This document shows, one piece after another, positions 1-7,509 of a stretch of 44,746 nucleotides of DNA. A program made the translations under genes and the position numbers. The stretch covers positions 1 to 44,746 of the forward strand of contig JAAURB010000040.1 of the NCBI GenBank assembly GCA_012033335.1. The letters run 5' to 3'. This DNA is from Oscillatoriales cyanobacterium RM2_1_1 (GTDB taxonomy: Bacteria > Cyanobacteriota > Cyanobacteriia > Cyanobacteriales > Microcoleaceae). How positions within the stretch are numbered: the first letter of the stretch is position 1; every line of letters starts with the position of its first letter. The notes below the pieces were generated by a model. That model was not told the origin of the DNA, did not search any database, and saw only the letters and a list, made by a program, of their open reading frames with translations.

Positions 1-9
1 AGGATGGAT

Positions 10-53
10 GGGGTGGAGGGCAGTGCTTCTGGGGCGAAGCCCCAGACCCCCTT
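10..53. repeat. GC-rich hairpin repeat, copy 1
   Basis: A GC-rich stretch contains an 8-bp perfect stem at 28-35/39-46 with a GAA loop (GGGGCGAAGCCCC core). A diverged copy lies in opposite orientation at about 1103-1154, so the pair flanks the first PEP-CTERM gene. GGGGCTTCGCCCC-type hairpins are common small dispersed repeats in cyanobacterial intergenic DNA. No function can be assigned. The rest of 1-246 shows no clear promoter. Confidence 0.6.
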
Positions 54-246
54 CCATTTAACAATTAATTACAACCACCTACTTAGCATTTGCAATAAGT
101 TGTCATAAAACTGCCTTATAGCTTTATTAACCTTCTTAACAGAGAGTCACAGGATCGTTAGCCCAAGATTAATTAATCAGCCCGGTTTGATTGAACAGCT
201 CGCCTTTGCCTTGTCTTCGAACATGGGACTTTAGACGCTACACCCT

Positions 247-918
247 ATGAAATTTTTATTCCGATTACAGAAACTCTCCATGGCTACCGGAGTTATCCTC
301 ACTTTGACTGGGACTCCTGCGGCTCAAGCCATTGTGCTGGACTTTGAGGGCATTGACAACCTGAACAACTACGGGGGACTAACCTGGAAAGGGTTTGTGG
401 CTATTGATCAGGATGATCCAGGATTCCCCAGCAGCAACAAATTTTTTGAGCAGTCTGGTTTTAATAATGGGATTGTTGGTGAGGGGGCCGCTGTCCGACC
501 CAGCTTGACACCTGGAGCTGCGATAGAAATTGCCAGCCCTGAGGCTTTTACCCTGAATAGGGCCCATTTTACCGCCGCCTGGAGGGAGGGTTTAACTATC
601 CTGATTGAAGGATTATTTGAGGGAGAGAGGGTTTACGAAATCCAATTTTTGGCCAGCACAACAACTGCAAAACTGCTTCAATTCCAGAATGCTCCAGTTG
701 ATCAACTAAAATTCTTCTCATTTGGCGGGATAGATATTGATCCAAAGCGGCAGGGATTCAATCGGGTTCAATTTTTAATTGATGATTTTACATTGAATGA
801 GTCCCCTAATGAACCAGTTCCGGAACCCTTGACGATTTTAGGGTCGTTCCTGGCCCTGGGTCTGGGAGTATTGATGAAGCGGCAGGATAGCCATGACTCA
901 GAGAACCGTCAGGACTGA
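247..918 (+). CDS. PEP-CTERM domain secreted protein
   Basis: This 223-residue secreted protein is a predicted exosortase substrate. Residues 1-28 form a signal peptide ending in an AQA-type cleavage site. The middle (about 30-185) is an unassigned, probably beta-rich, extracellular domain. The C-terminus carries the tripartite PEP-CTERM signal: VPEP at about 190, a hydrophobic helix (LTILGSFLALGLGVLM) and a basic tail beginning KRQ. In this family the signal is cleaved at PEP and the protein is delivered to the cell surface or matrix. Cyanoexosortase A is encoded 1.4 kb downstream, so substrate and enzyme are neighbours. The tail after the helix is somewhat long and hydrophilic (KRQDSHDSENRQD). 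The molecular role of the mature protein is not evident. Confidence 0.85.
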   Translation: MKFLFRLQKLSMATGVILTLTGTPAAQAIVLDFEGIDNLNNYGGLTWKGFVAIDQDDPGFPSSNKFFEQSGFNNGIVGEGAAVRPSLTPGAAIEIASPEAFTLNRAHFTAAWREGLTILIEGLFEGERVYEIQFLASTTTAKLLQFQNAPVDQLKFFSFGGIDIDPKRQGFNRVQFLIDDFTLNESPNEPVPEPLTILGSFLALGLGVLMKRQDSHDSENRQD

Positions 919-954
919 TGGTGGTGTTCCCCAAACTGCCTCAAGTCGTTCTTA

Positions 955-1003
955 CTTTACAAAAGAGGGAGTTTTTTAAAGGTTATGCAAAGAGTTTGTA
1001 AAG
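955..1003. repeat. Inverted repeat CTTTACAAA / TTTGTAAAG
   Basis: Perfect 9-bp arms at 955-963 and 995-1003, just after the first PEP-CTERM gene. The right arm is the start of regulatory module copy 1. It could be a weak terminator (a T6 run lies inside the loop at 972-977) or a protein-binding site; neither is demonstrated. Confidence 0.4.
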
Positions 1004-1080
1004 CTCAGGGGGGCGCTCCGGAAGAATACTGAGGGTTTTGTATGTTGGGTTAGATACAGTTCAGTGAATTTTCTGATCTC
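985..1080 (+). promoter_or_regulatory. PEP-CTERM regulatory module, copy 1 (J-box-like core)
   Basis: This segment aligns with 1270-1365. Shared blocks in order are ATGCAAAGAG.TTGTAAAGC, TCCGGAA.GATACT-like (TCCGGAAGAATACT at 1017-1030), TATGTTGG at 1041-1048, and CAGT.AATTT. The distance from TCCGG to TATGTTGG is 24 nt in both copies, which points to a selected element rather than chance. The GGAAGAATACT core resembles, from memory, the J-box of SigJ-dependent hormogonium promoters in Nostoc. Copy 1 lies about 65 nt after one PEP-CTERM gene and about 470 nt before the next, so it has no immediate gene of its own. Confidence 0.55.
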
Positions 1081-1102
1081 CAGATTCGTACAAGAGATTA
1101 AA

Positions 1103-1154
1103 GAGGGGTCTGGGGCTTCGCCCTAGGAAGGGGACACTGCCCCCTTCACCCCCC
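1103..1154. repeat. GC-rich hairpin repeat, copy 2 (inverted relative to copy 1)
   Basis: The reverse complement of this stretch matches 10-53: GGGTG...GGGCAGTG...GGGCGAAGCCCCAGACCCC with small insertions. It lies between the two regulatory modules. Together with copy 1 it brackets the first PEP-CTERM gene and module copy 1. Confidence 0.55.
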
Positions 1155-1269
1155 TTTTCACATATCATTTGCGATGGCTATAGGTTCTGGAAAATAATCT
1201 CAGAGTTCGGGCTTGCAAATTAACTGCAAGGCAACTTATCTCAGAATTTGAATAGGTTGTTTAAACAGA

Positions 1270-1365
1270 ATGCAAAGAGTGTGTAAAGCCAACTGTTATA
1301 TCCGGAAAGATACTTAACGCTTGGTATGTTGGATCAGATTATTGGCTCAGTAAATTTACAGACAT
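1270..1365 (+). promoter_or_regulatory. PEP-CTERM regulatory module, copy 2 (likely promoter of the second PEP-CTERM gene)
   Basis: Second copy of the module at 985-1080, with TCCGGAAAGATACT at 1301-1314 and TATGTTGG at 1325-1332. It lies 180-280 nt before the second PEP-CTERM gene, which would give a long 5' leader if transcription starts here. The intervening 1366-1546 holds no other gene. The similarity to the SigJ J-box is from memory and only partial. Confidence 0.5.
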
Positions 1366-1546
1366 CTTTGACCCAACTCCAGCATTCTTTTCTCAGGATA
1401 CCTGGCTGTAAATCTGAGATTCCGTATCCTGAAACTTTAGCCCGATCAGAATGTTCTGAACTCCTGTAAATCCAGCTTGCAGCCAATTGTTAGTAAATCC
1501 ACCGGGGGTGTTTCTATCATGTATTTCTACAATTGGAGTTAATTCA

Positions 1547-2200
1547 ATGACAATTTCAACTATTCTGAAAAATCTTTCATTAGTTACCGTAGGAGCTGTA
1601 GCAGTTACATTTGGTTTTGGAGAAGCAGCAAATGCTGTTGCCTTAACCGGATCATTCCAGTTTAATGGCATTGGCGATCCTATCTCCCAAGTGGTAATCA
1701 CTGCAAACAAATTGAATTTTTCACCTAATCCTACACCAATTGGTTTAGCTGCTCAAACAGACAGTTTTACTAGTTTTTCTTCGGGTTTTGTCAGAGATGT
1801 AAATAGTGTAGCAGGTCTGAACGGTTCACCCACGCTCCTTTCAAATGTTCCTTTCCTGGACTTAGGAGAAAATGATGGTATTGATATTCTCAAACTGACA
1901 GAAGTTTCAGAATATACGTTCGTTAATCTGGGTGTTACTACTGCCATCAACCTTGCTTACAAAGGTTTTTTTACTAGTTCGACAGGTGACATTAGTCAAG
2001 CCTTTGGAAACTTAACTTTCCAAGCCATCGGCAATTCAACTGAGGTCAAGAACTTGCTTCAGGGTAATGGTTCAATTACTGCAACATTCTCTGGCTTAAC
2101 TGTTGCAACTGAGCCCGTTCCCGAACCTCTGACTATCCTGGGTTCTCTAGCTGCGGTTGGCATCGGGACTGCTTTGAAGAAAAAGCAAAAGAAAGCCTAA
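1547..2200 (+). CDS. PEP-CTERM domain secreted protein
   Basis: This 217-residue secreted protein is a predicted cyanoexosortase A substrate. ATG at 1547 is chosen because a GGAG ribosome site lies at 1535-1538 and the protein then begins directly with a signal peptide (MTISTILKNLSLVTVGAVAV, cleavage near residue 30). A longer in-frame start at 1487 would bury the signal. The mature domain is Gly/Asn/Ser/Thr-rich and unassigned. The C-terminus is VPEPLTILGSLAAVGIGTAL followed by a basic KKKQKK tail, a textbook PEP-CTERM. It shares VPEPLTILGS exactly with the first gene, but the mature domains are unrelated by eye. A terminator follows 26 nt after the stop. Confidence 0.88.
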   Translation: MTISTILKNLSLVTVGAVAVTFGFGEAANAVALTGSFQFNGIGDPISQVVITANKLNFSPNPTPIGLAAQTDSFTSFSSGFVRDVNSVAGLNGSPTLLSNVPFLDLGENDGIDILKLTEVSEYTFVNLGVTTAINLAYKGFFTSSTGDISQAFGNLTFQAIGNSTEVKNLLQGNGSITATFSGLTVATEPVPEPLTILGSLAAVGIGTALKKKQKKA

Positions 2201-2225
2201 GACTTCTCTTGTTCACTAGCTGTTT

Positions 2226-2258
2226 GACCCCCTTCATCTCCCGTTGAGGGGGTTTTTC
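2226..2258 (+). terminator. Rho-independent terminator after second PEP-CTERM gene
   Basis: CCCCCT pairs with AGGGGG (stem 2228-2233/2247-2252) around a 13-nt loop, followed immediately by TTTTT. It separates the PEP-CTERM gene from the exosortase operon. Confidence 0.75.
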
Positions 2259-2260
2259 CC

Positions 2261-2302
2261 AGACTTCAATTCTCAGACTTCAATTCTCAAACTTCAATTC
2301 TC
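2261..2302. repeat. 14-bp tandem repeat, three copies, upstream of cyanoexosortase
   Basis: Units AGACTTCAATTCTC (2261-2274), an identical unit (2275-2288) and AAACTTCAATTCTC (2289-2302), followed by a partial AGA. The array ends 21 nt before the exosortase ATG, so it occupies the place where its promoter or leader should be. Slippage could change promoter or leader spacing; this is an inference. Confidence 0.85.
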
Positions 2303-2323
2303 AGATCTTACGATTTGTAGCTG

Positions 2324-3259
2324 ATGAAAGTAACCTACCCTGCCCTTACCCAACCGTTGAAAACCCCTGACTTCTGGCTTCTAGCCATTGGTTCGGGATT
2401 GATGGCGATGCACATGACCTTAGCCTGGAGAGCGGATGAAGCCAATATTTTTGGAACAGGATTATTGTTCTGGGCTGCGGTGGCCTCGATGATCTGGCAA
2501 CGGCGGGAGCAACTCAAGCTCAATAGTAGCCTAGGCGCAAGTTTGCTGGGATTATCTTTGATTGCCATTCTCCTGCTCAAGAGTGCTTCAATTCCTCTGG
2601 GGGGTAAGTTTCTGGCGGTGATGCCTGTAATGTCAGGATTGGGTCTGGCTCTAATGGCTTCTGGATTTTGGGGACTGCGGCAATATTGGGGGGAACTGCT
2701 GGCTCTATTTTTCCTGGGCGCACCCAAGTTGTTAGAACCGTGGCTTTATGATCCTTCCCCTCTAACCGCTAGAACCTCTGCTTTTCTTCTCTGGTATGGA
2801 GGTTTTGAGGCTCGGTTACGGAACCGAGTGTTTATTGATTTACCCCAGGGCGGGGTTGAGGTTTATTCCGCCTGTTCTGGGATTGAAACCGTGATTCACT
2901 TATTAGGGGTGGCATTTCTCTATATTTTAATGTTTCCCACCACACGAATTCAGAAGATTGTAATTCCACTTGTGGCTGGAACATTAGGATTTGTTGTTAA
3001 CGCCATTCGAGTTGGCGTGATGGCTATATTGGTAGCAGGGAAGCAGGAAGAAGCCTTTGACTATTGGCATCACGGAGAGGGTTCATTGTTATTTTCAATT
3101 CTGGCCGTGCTGTTGTTTGGTGGATTTTGCTGGTTACTCCAACGACAGGAAAGTTCCCCGTCTCCGGAAATTGTCACTGAGGAAATTACAGAGTATTCAG
3201 ATACCTTTGAATATGCAGAGGTTGGAGATTATCGAGATCTGGCAAAATACATGGAGTGA
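2324..3259 (+). CDS. crtA: Cyanoexosortase A
   Basis: This integral-membrane cysteine transpeptidase-like enzyme cleaves PEP-CTERM signals. It is 311 residues long with about eight hydrophobic helices. The exosortase catalytic set is present: Cys184 in YSACSG, Arg229 in FVVNAIR, and His249/His250 in YWHHGEGS. The length and the Glu-rich C-terminal tail fit the cyanobacterial subgroup A. The next gene, the A-type associated protein, starts at the stop codon, and an HpsJ-like gene follows, which is the known gene neighbourhood of cyanoexosortase A. The two PEP-CTERM genes just upstream are likely substrates. The symbol crtA is used for this family but clashes with a carotenoid gene name. A 14-bp x3 tandem repeat sits directly upstream. 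Confidence 0.9.
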   Translation: MKVTYPALTQPLKTPDFWLLAIGSGLMAMHMTLAWRADEANIFGTGLLFWAAVASMIWQRREQLKLNSSLGASLLGLSLIAILLLKSASIPLGGKFLAVMPVMSGLGLALMASGFWGLRQYWGELLALFFLGAPKLLEPWLYDPSPLTARTSAFLLWYGGFEARLRNRVFIDLPQGGVEVYSACSGIETVIHLLGVAFLYILMFPTTRIQKIVIPLVAGTLGFVVNAIRVGVMAILVAGKQEEAFDYWHHGEGSLLFSILAVLLFGGFCWLLQRQESSPSPEIVTEEITEYSDTFEYAEVGDYRDLAKYME

Positions 3260-3261
3260 TC

Positions 3262-3915
3262 ATGTGGCAACAGTTTCGTACCCCTTTTTTAGCAGGTATT
3301 AGCAGTAGTGTTTTCCTGGTTTTAGGCCAGGTTTTAATTGCACCTCTACCAGAAAAAACATCAGCAGAAGTTGTGATCAATCTCCCACCAGAAGTTCCCC
3401 TGGTTGGATGGCAAACTGTATCAGAGAGGTCTGCTGCTGAAAGTTCTTCGGGAAATACAACTTTACCCCCGAGCGATCGCGAGTACCACTATGTTCAGAA
3501 CGGTGTTCCCCTGGAGATTGAGATGCGTTACCTGAATAGTGGTCGTTTTGATCAATACTTCAGGTATTACAAACCCTCTCCTCCTCAGCTGGAAATTCGA
3601 CAGTATCAGGGAATTGGTTCCTATGGGGTTTTTGTGCATCAGGAACGGGCTTACTTGACAGCCTGCATTAATCCCTGGAAAACAAGTACTTTTACCCAAG
3701 AAGAATATCGCCAAGAACAAGACTCTGCGGGGATGCGTTGGGATCGCCTGATACCCTGGTTTATGGGTCGTGCCCAACTGCGGGATAGTGGATGTTTATG
3801 GACTCATTTATCAACTCCTTTAGTAGGAAAATCTCCTGAGGCATCCTATCAGGTTTTAGAAAAAATTTGGCCAACCTGGTATAGTTTTTGGTCTGATAAT
3901 TTTCCAGAAACCTAA
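3262..3915 (+). CDS. Cyanoexosortase A system-associated protein
   Basis: This 217-residue protein has one N-terminal membrane anchor or signal segment (FLAGISSSVFLVLGQVLIA) and an extracytoplasmic domain. Such proteins accompany cyanoexosortase A and may be required for its action; the biochemistry is not known. I chose ATG 3262, with GGAG at 3253-3256, over GTG 3256, which overlaps the exosortase stop. Either way the two genes are translationally coupled. Family placement rests mainly on position and general features, since there is no catalytic motif to check. The domain contains an intact LEIRQYQGIGSYGVF-type core and scattered Trp/Tyr residues. Confidence 0.75.
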   Translation: MWQQFRTPFLAGISSSVFLVLGQVLIAPLPEKTSAEVVINLPPEVPLVGWQTVSERSAAESSSGNTTLPPSDREYHYVQNGVPLEIEMRYLNSGRFDQYFRYYKPSPPQLEIRQYQGIGSYGVFVHQERAYLTACINPWKTSTFTQEEYRQEQDSAGMRWDRLIPWFMGRAQLRDSGCLWTHLSTPLVGKSPEASYQVLEKIWPTWYSFWSDNFPET

Positions 3916-4032
3916 CTCAATCTAGATTTTTGATTGAAGTTAAAATCGAAATTAAAATTACATCCTGAATCTAAAATTAAAGTGTGAAAAGACAGTTAGA
4001 CCACTCTCTTTAACTCCCTATCTCTTAGAACA

Positions 4033-4773
4033 ATGACTCAAATTGATACTAATCCGGCTTCGCAGTCTATCGAGGTTTTAAAGCGATTTAACCTGAGTTT
4101 ACTGCGCTCTGCTAATCTCTTTCGTTGGGTGGGATATGGGTTTTTATTACTAACCTTATTGGATATTGCTGAAATTCTATTTCCCCCCAGATTTATGAAC
4201 CCCGCCTGGGAGTTGCAAGCCATGGGACAACTGGTTGAACGGGTTGCCGTTCCCCTACTAGGGTTTATTCTAGTGTTTTTTGGCGAGCGTAATTCTCGAG
4301 AACGCTGGGAAGTGCCTTTAGTTAAGTTATTCTCCTGGCTGACGTTGCTCTATGCAGTTTTATATTTTCTGCTAGTTCCTTTAGGGGTAATCAATACATT
4401 ACGGATTGATAAGCAAAATAATCAGCAAATTACTACTCAAATTGAACGTTTACAAACTCAAATTCAGGAGCTACAAACTCGGTTGGGAACAGTCAATACT
4501 CCTGAAGAGATGGAGACTCTGATTGGTCAACTTAATAATGGTCAGATCCCACAGATTCAGGGTAATGACCAGTTTGAGACAGTAAAGAAGCAATTAAATG
4601 ACTTTGTTAGCACCGGCAAAGAACGATTAGATACTCAATCTAAAGAAGCCCGTTCCAATCAACGTAATAGCTTATTCAAGCGTTCTATCAAATGGAATTT
4701 AGGTGCATTAGTTTCTGGTCTGCTATTTGTTAGTCTATTCAGGGGCACAGCCTGGGCTAGACAGAGATGGTAA
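4033..4773 (+). CDS. HpsJ-like membrane protein, cyanoexosortase A-associated
   Basis: This 246-residue membrane protein has hydrophobic segments at about 33-50, 71-84, 100-121 and 222-237. Between the third and fourth lies a hydrophilic region with a coiled coil (ITTQIERLQTQIQELQTRL, about 133-151). HpsJ is part of the hormogonium polysaccharide system of filamentous cyanobacteria, and HpsJ-like proteins occur beside cyanoexosortases. The position 117 nt after the exosortase-associated gene supports this. It may link protein sorting to polysaccharide secretion, but its direct role is unknown. A terminator follows. Confidence 0.7.
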   Translation: MTQIDTNPASQSIEVLKRFNLSLLRSANLFRWVGYGFLLLTLLDIAEILFPPRFMNPAWELQAMGQLVERVAVPLLGFILVFFGERNSRERWEVPLVKLFSWLTLLYAVLYFLLVPLGVINTLRIDKQNNQQITTQIERLQTQIQELQTRLGTVNTPEEMETLIGQLNNGQIPQIQGNDQFETVKKQLNDFVSTGKERLDTQSKEARSNQRNSLFKRSIKWNLGALVSGLLFVSLFRGTAWARQRW

Positions 4774-4800
4774 TGCTAATTTAGTCACTTTAATCTTTCT

Positions 4801-4830
4801 TCCTCCCTTGCAATAGGGAGGGAGTTTTTT
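4801..4830 (+). terminator. Rho-independent terminator of the exosortase operon
   Basis: CCTCCCT (4802-4808) pairs with AGGGAGG (4815-4821) across TGCAAT, followed closely by T6 at 4825-4830, 28 nt after the HpsJ-like stop codon. Confidence 0.85.
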
Positions 4831-4860
4831 AAACTTTTATAGTAATCTCAAATCAACCAT

Positions 4861-4956
4861 ATACAGCATTTTCAACGCTGCTAGAGTACGAGAGGTGGCG
4901 GCGCACCGTGCCAACAACTCCCCAATCCGTACCTCACGGGATTGAAAACCCTATCA
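4861..4956. repeat. Dispersed repeat copy A with a 48-nt insertion
   Basis: 4861-4890 matches 32464-32493 at 22 of 30 positions (core ACGCTGCTA.AGT.CG). The match resumes at 4939 (GGATTGAAAACCCTATC) against 32494 (GGATTAAAAATCGCTATC). The extra 4891-4938 in this copy, read with the preceding CG, begins CGAGAGGT and ends ACCTCACG, imperfect inverted ends. It may be a small inserted element. Confidence 0.45.
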
Positions 4957-4974
4957 AAAAACTGACAAAAAACT

Positions 4975-5013
4975 GAAGCGGAGTTAGGGGACGAAGTTCC
5001 CCAACTCCGCTTC
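4975..5013. terminator. Long hairpin between convergent genes (putative bidirectional terminator)
   Basis: GAAGCGGAGTT...AACTCCGCTTC: 17-nt arms at 4975-4991 and 4997-5013, 15 of 17 paired, with a 5-nt loop. It lies 18 nt beyond the stop of the minus-strand methyltransferase, between convergent transcription units. No strong U-run follows on the minus side, but an A-rich stretch on the plus strand at 4956-4973 gives one on the minus transcript further on. Confidence 0.6.
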
Positions 5014-5031
5014 ATAAATCATGGCCAATTG

Positions 5032-5931
5032 CTACAGTCTTTGGGCAACACACATCAAGACCAATGCACCCGTTGGGGAGTCTGGATTAACGCCACATAG
5101 ACGCTGGGCTAGACGAATATTCCAGGCTGCTCTGCCGCGATCACCTGATAAAACTTCTGCCCCGGCAGTGCGATTGTGAGGATAGACATCAACGGAGAAT
5201 CCCAGGGGTTCAAGAATGTCGTGGAAAAACTTCGGTGCAATCCCTTCCCCAGGGCGGTGATGGGCTTCAGTGGTAGTGCTCCAGAACTGCTCGTCTAGAG
5301 TAGCATGGCCTCCCCGACCCAGTAGACGATAGAGCGGCAATCGCGCGTTCCAGATCAAATGAGCCATCCAATTATCCTTCCACATGGTGCGCTGGACATC
5401 ATGGTCAGTGACAATTAGCCCCCCCGGACGCACCAGACGGGCAGCCTCCCGCAGCATCGCTTCCATGTCATCACAGTGATGAAGGGCAGCATTGAGAAAC
5501 ACAATATCAGCAAACTCAGAAATAAACGGCAAATTCTGACCATCTGCTAGGACGGGTATATATCCAAGGCTCTGGGCAATTTCTAATCCACCCCTGGAAA
5601 TATCCACTCCAATTAATAGTTTTGGAGTTCCAGCGCGATCGCCGATTGCAGCGTAAACATTGCCCGGAGCGCACCCAATATCGACAACAATCTTGTTTTC
5701 CCAGGAACCAGTCGTTGCTATCCATCTTTCTTGGGTTTCCGCATCACGATGAACCACTTCAAGATATTCTCTTGCCCATTTAGGATGGCCAAAATAACAA
5801 CTATTGGCCTGCATTGATAGAGTTAGTTTAGAGAGTGGAAAACTTAAAATACCTCTATTCAGGTGTCCTTTATTCTTCCAGTTTGGAGCTATAAATTGAA
5901 GGAGCGTATCAGTGTCCAAAGTCATCATCAT
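5032..5931 (-). CDS. Class I SAM-dependent methyltransferase
   Basis: This 299-residue protein has a Rossmann methyltransferase domain in the middle. Motif I is VVDIGCAPGN at about 96-105, the acidic end of beta-2 is GVDIS, and LVRPGGLIVTDHD follows motif III. This is the Methyltransf_11 pattern, also seen in proteins acting on sugars, quinones and small molecules, so the substrate cannot be read. Near the N-terminus a QANSCYFGHPKW segment may contact substrate. The start lies in a run of three ATG codons with no clear ribosome site. It is separated by 368 nt from the polysaccharide operon but has the same orientation, and could be its last gene or a separate unit. Confidence 0.85.
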   Translation of the reverse strand: MMMTLDTDTLLQFIAPNWKNKGHLNRGILSFPLSKLTLSMQANSCYFGHPKWAREYLEVVHRDAETQERWIATTGSWENKIVVDIGCAPGNVYAAIGDRAGTPKLLIGVDISRGGLEIAQSLGYIPVLADGQNLPFISEFADIVFLNAALHHCDDMEAMLREAARLVRPGGLIVTDHDVQRTMWKDNWMAHLIWNARLPLYRLLGRGGHATLDEQFWSTTTEAHHRPGEGIAPKFFHDILEPLGFSVDVYPHNRTAGAEVLSGDRGRAAWNIRLAQRLCGVNPDSPTGALVLMCVAQRL

Positions 5932-6299
5932 TTAATACCAGTACATTCTAGTAATTTTTGGATGCAGTACAAAAATACCCCCTGATAAAATCCTTATTTT
6001 CAAAAGAGATTCTTATCTATTCTAGCTTGATTCATACAAAAAGAATAGACTTAGATGAAAAGTCGTCCTGAATTTTTAAAAAACTATTAAATAAAACTAA
6101 AAGTCCGGAAAACTCACCAGAGCTAAGTAGATTTAAGTAAGTTTGACTTCTTGAAAGATAGCAAAGTTTATCAGGTTTTTGAGGATTAGTAGGGCCTTTC
6201 AGAGTAAAAAGTCACTTTAATTTTTCACTCTAATCTTTTTTATTTATAGTACAAAAACATCACTAACCCATCCTATATATAAATCATCTTACCTCCTGA
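5932..6299. other. AT-rich intergenic region without a gene
   Basis: 368 nt with no convincing ORF. It contains an inverted repeat, AGAGTAAAAA (6201-6210) against TTTTTCACTCT (6221-6231), that could fold at the 3' end of the polysaccharide operon transcript. TCCGGAAAAC at about 6103 superficially recalls the PEP-CTERM module, but the other blocks are absent. Confidence 0.5.
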
Positions 6300-7496
6300 T
6301 TACAGATCATTAGAGACTATTGCATCTAAATTGATAGTCTGTTTGGCAACCAATTGATAAACCAGAATTAGCTTTTGAGCGGCTTGTTCCCAGGTATAAT
6401 TCTCCAGCACAAATTGATAAGCTCGTCGGCCCATTTTTTTTGCTTCTGGAAGATTTGTTAAACATTCTCCTAGTGCTTTTTCTAAAGCTTTAGCCTCCGC
6501 TTTAACAACTTTTGCTACCTTTGCTTCAGCCGCTTCAGGAAAATTGCATTCTTGAGTAATAATGCAGGGCAATTGAGAGGCCATGCCTTCTAAAATGGAC
6601 ATACTAAATCCTTCTGAATAAGAAGGTGCAATATAAAGATCAGCCGCTGCCAATGCTGAGAGTTTCAACGTCCCATTTAACATCCCGGTGAATGTTACCG
6701 AATTCAAACAATTTGCCTGCTCAAAATACCCTTGAACCGTGGGTAGAAATCCAATACTATCAGGCCCAGCAATAATCAGATGACACTGAGAAAATTGTCG
6801 ATGAATTTCTCCAAAAGCTGTCGCGAGTAAATCGAGTCCTTTTTTAGGATCGATCCGGCCCAGGAACAAAATTAAGGTCTTTTCTCTGACTTCTGGAAAC
6901 TGTTCCAAAAAATAATCTGGATTGGGCAGAACTTCAAATTCGCTGCGATGAATTCCATTCGGAATAATAACAGTGTGTTCAAATCCTAAAGCCTGAATAT
7001 TTTTAGCTTCAGTCGAGTTTAAAACATGGATTTTACTAGCTTTCTGTAGGGCGGGTTGCTCTAAAAATTGATAGTAATATTGTTTTTTTCCTGACTTATA
7101 GGCAAGAGCCCAGGGCTCCAACATTCCGTGGGGAGTGACCAGGTAGGGAACTTGGCGCATTTGACAAATTCCCTGAGCAACCAACATCATTGGGGCAAAA
7201 ATATTATGAATATGTACAATATCATAGTTGCGGACGTGAATCAGGAGCCAGGAGAGCAATGAAGGACTGAAAATAAAATCATTCTGATGCCAGCAATTAA
7301 AGTACTGAACTCGGTATTGACTTTGATCAACCCATTGACTGGTAGGAAAATCTAGCTTGCTCAGACCGTTGGCATTGGAAGTAATAACATCTACTGAGAG
7401 GCCCGCTTCGGCCAAACTCTGAGACAGTTCCTGAACGACTTTGACTGGGCCGCCATAAACTGATGCTAGATAAGGAATAACAAATAAAATGTTCAT
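6300..7496 (-). CDS. Glycosyltransferase family 4
   Basis: This 398-residue GT-B retaining glycosyltransferase would transfer a nucleotide-activated sugar to a polysaccharide repeat-unit intermediate at the cytoplasmic membrane face. The N-terminal domain has the glycine-rich opening SVYGGPVKVVQEL, and the linker region has IPNGIHRSEF. The C-terminal domain has LFLGRIDPKKGLDLL and the E-x7-E nucleotide-sugar signature in EGFSMSILEGMASQLPCI. ATG 7496 is used: an upstream in-frame start would add 41 residues overlapping the previous gene and is not GT-like. It is the last gene of the long operon, 13 nt after the preceding glycosyltransferase. Sugar specificity is unknown. Confidence 0.9.
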   Translation of the reverse strand: MNILFVIPYLASVYGGPVKVVQELSQSLAEAGLSVDVITSNANGLSKLDFPTSQWVDQSQYRVQYFNCWHQNDFIFSPSLLSWLLIHVRNYDIVHIHNIFAPMMLVAQGICQMRQVPYLVTPHGMLEPWALAYKSGKKQYYYQFLEQPALQKASKIHVLNSTEAKNIQALGFEHTVIIPNGIHRSEFEVLPNPDYFLEQFPEVREKTLILFLGRIDPKKGLDLLATAFGEIHRQFSQCHLIIAGPDSIGFLPTVQGYFEQANCLNSVTFTGMLNGTLKLSALAAADLYIAPSYSEGFSMSILEGMASQLPCIITQECNFPEAAEAKVAKVVKAEAKALEKALGECLTNLPEAKKMGRRAYQFVLENYTWEQAAQKLILVYQLVAKQTINLDAIVSNDL

Positions 7497-7509
7497 AGTG
7501 TTAGAAAAA

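Noticed and set aside
6103-6112. Third copy of the PEP-CTERM module (TCCGGAAAAC)
   Set aside because: Only the TCCGGAA core is present; the ATGCAAAG and TATGTTGG blocks are absent.
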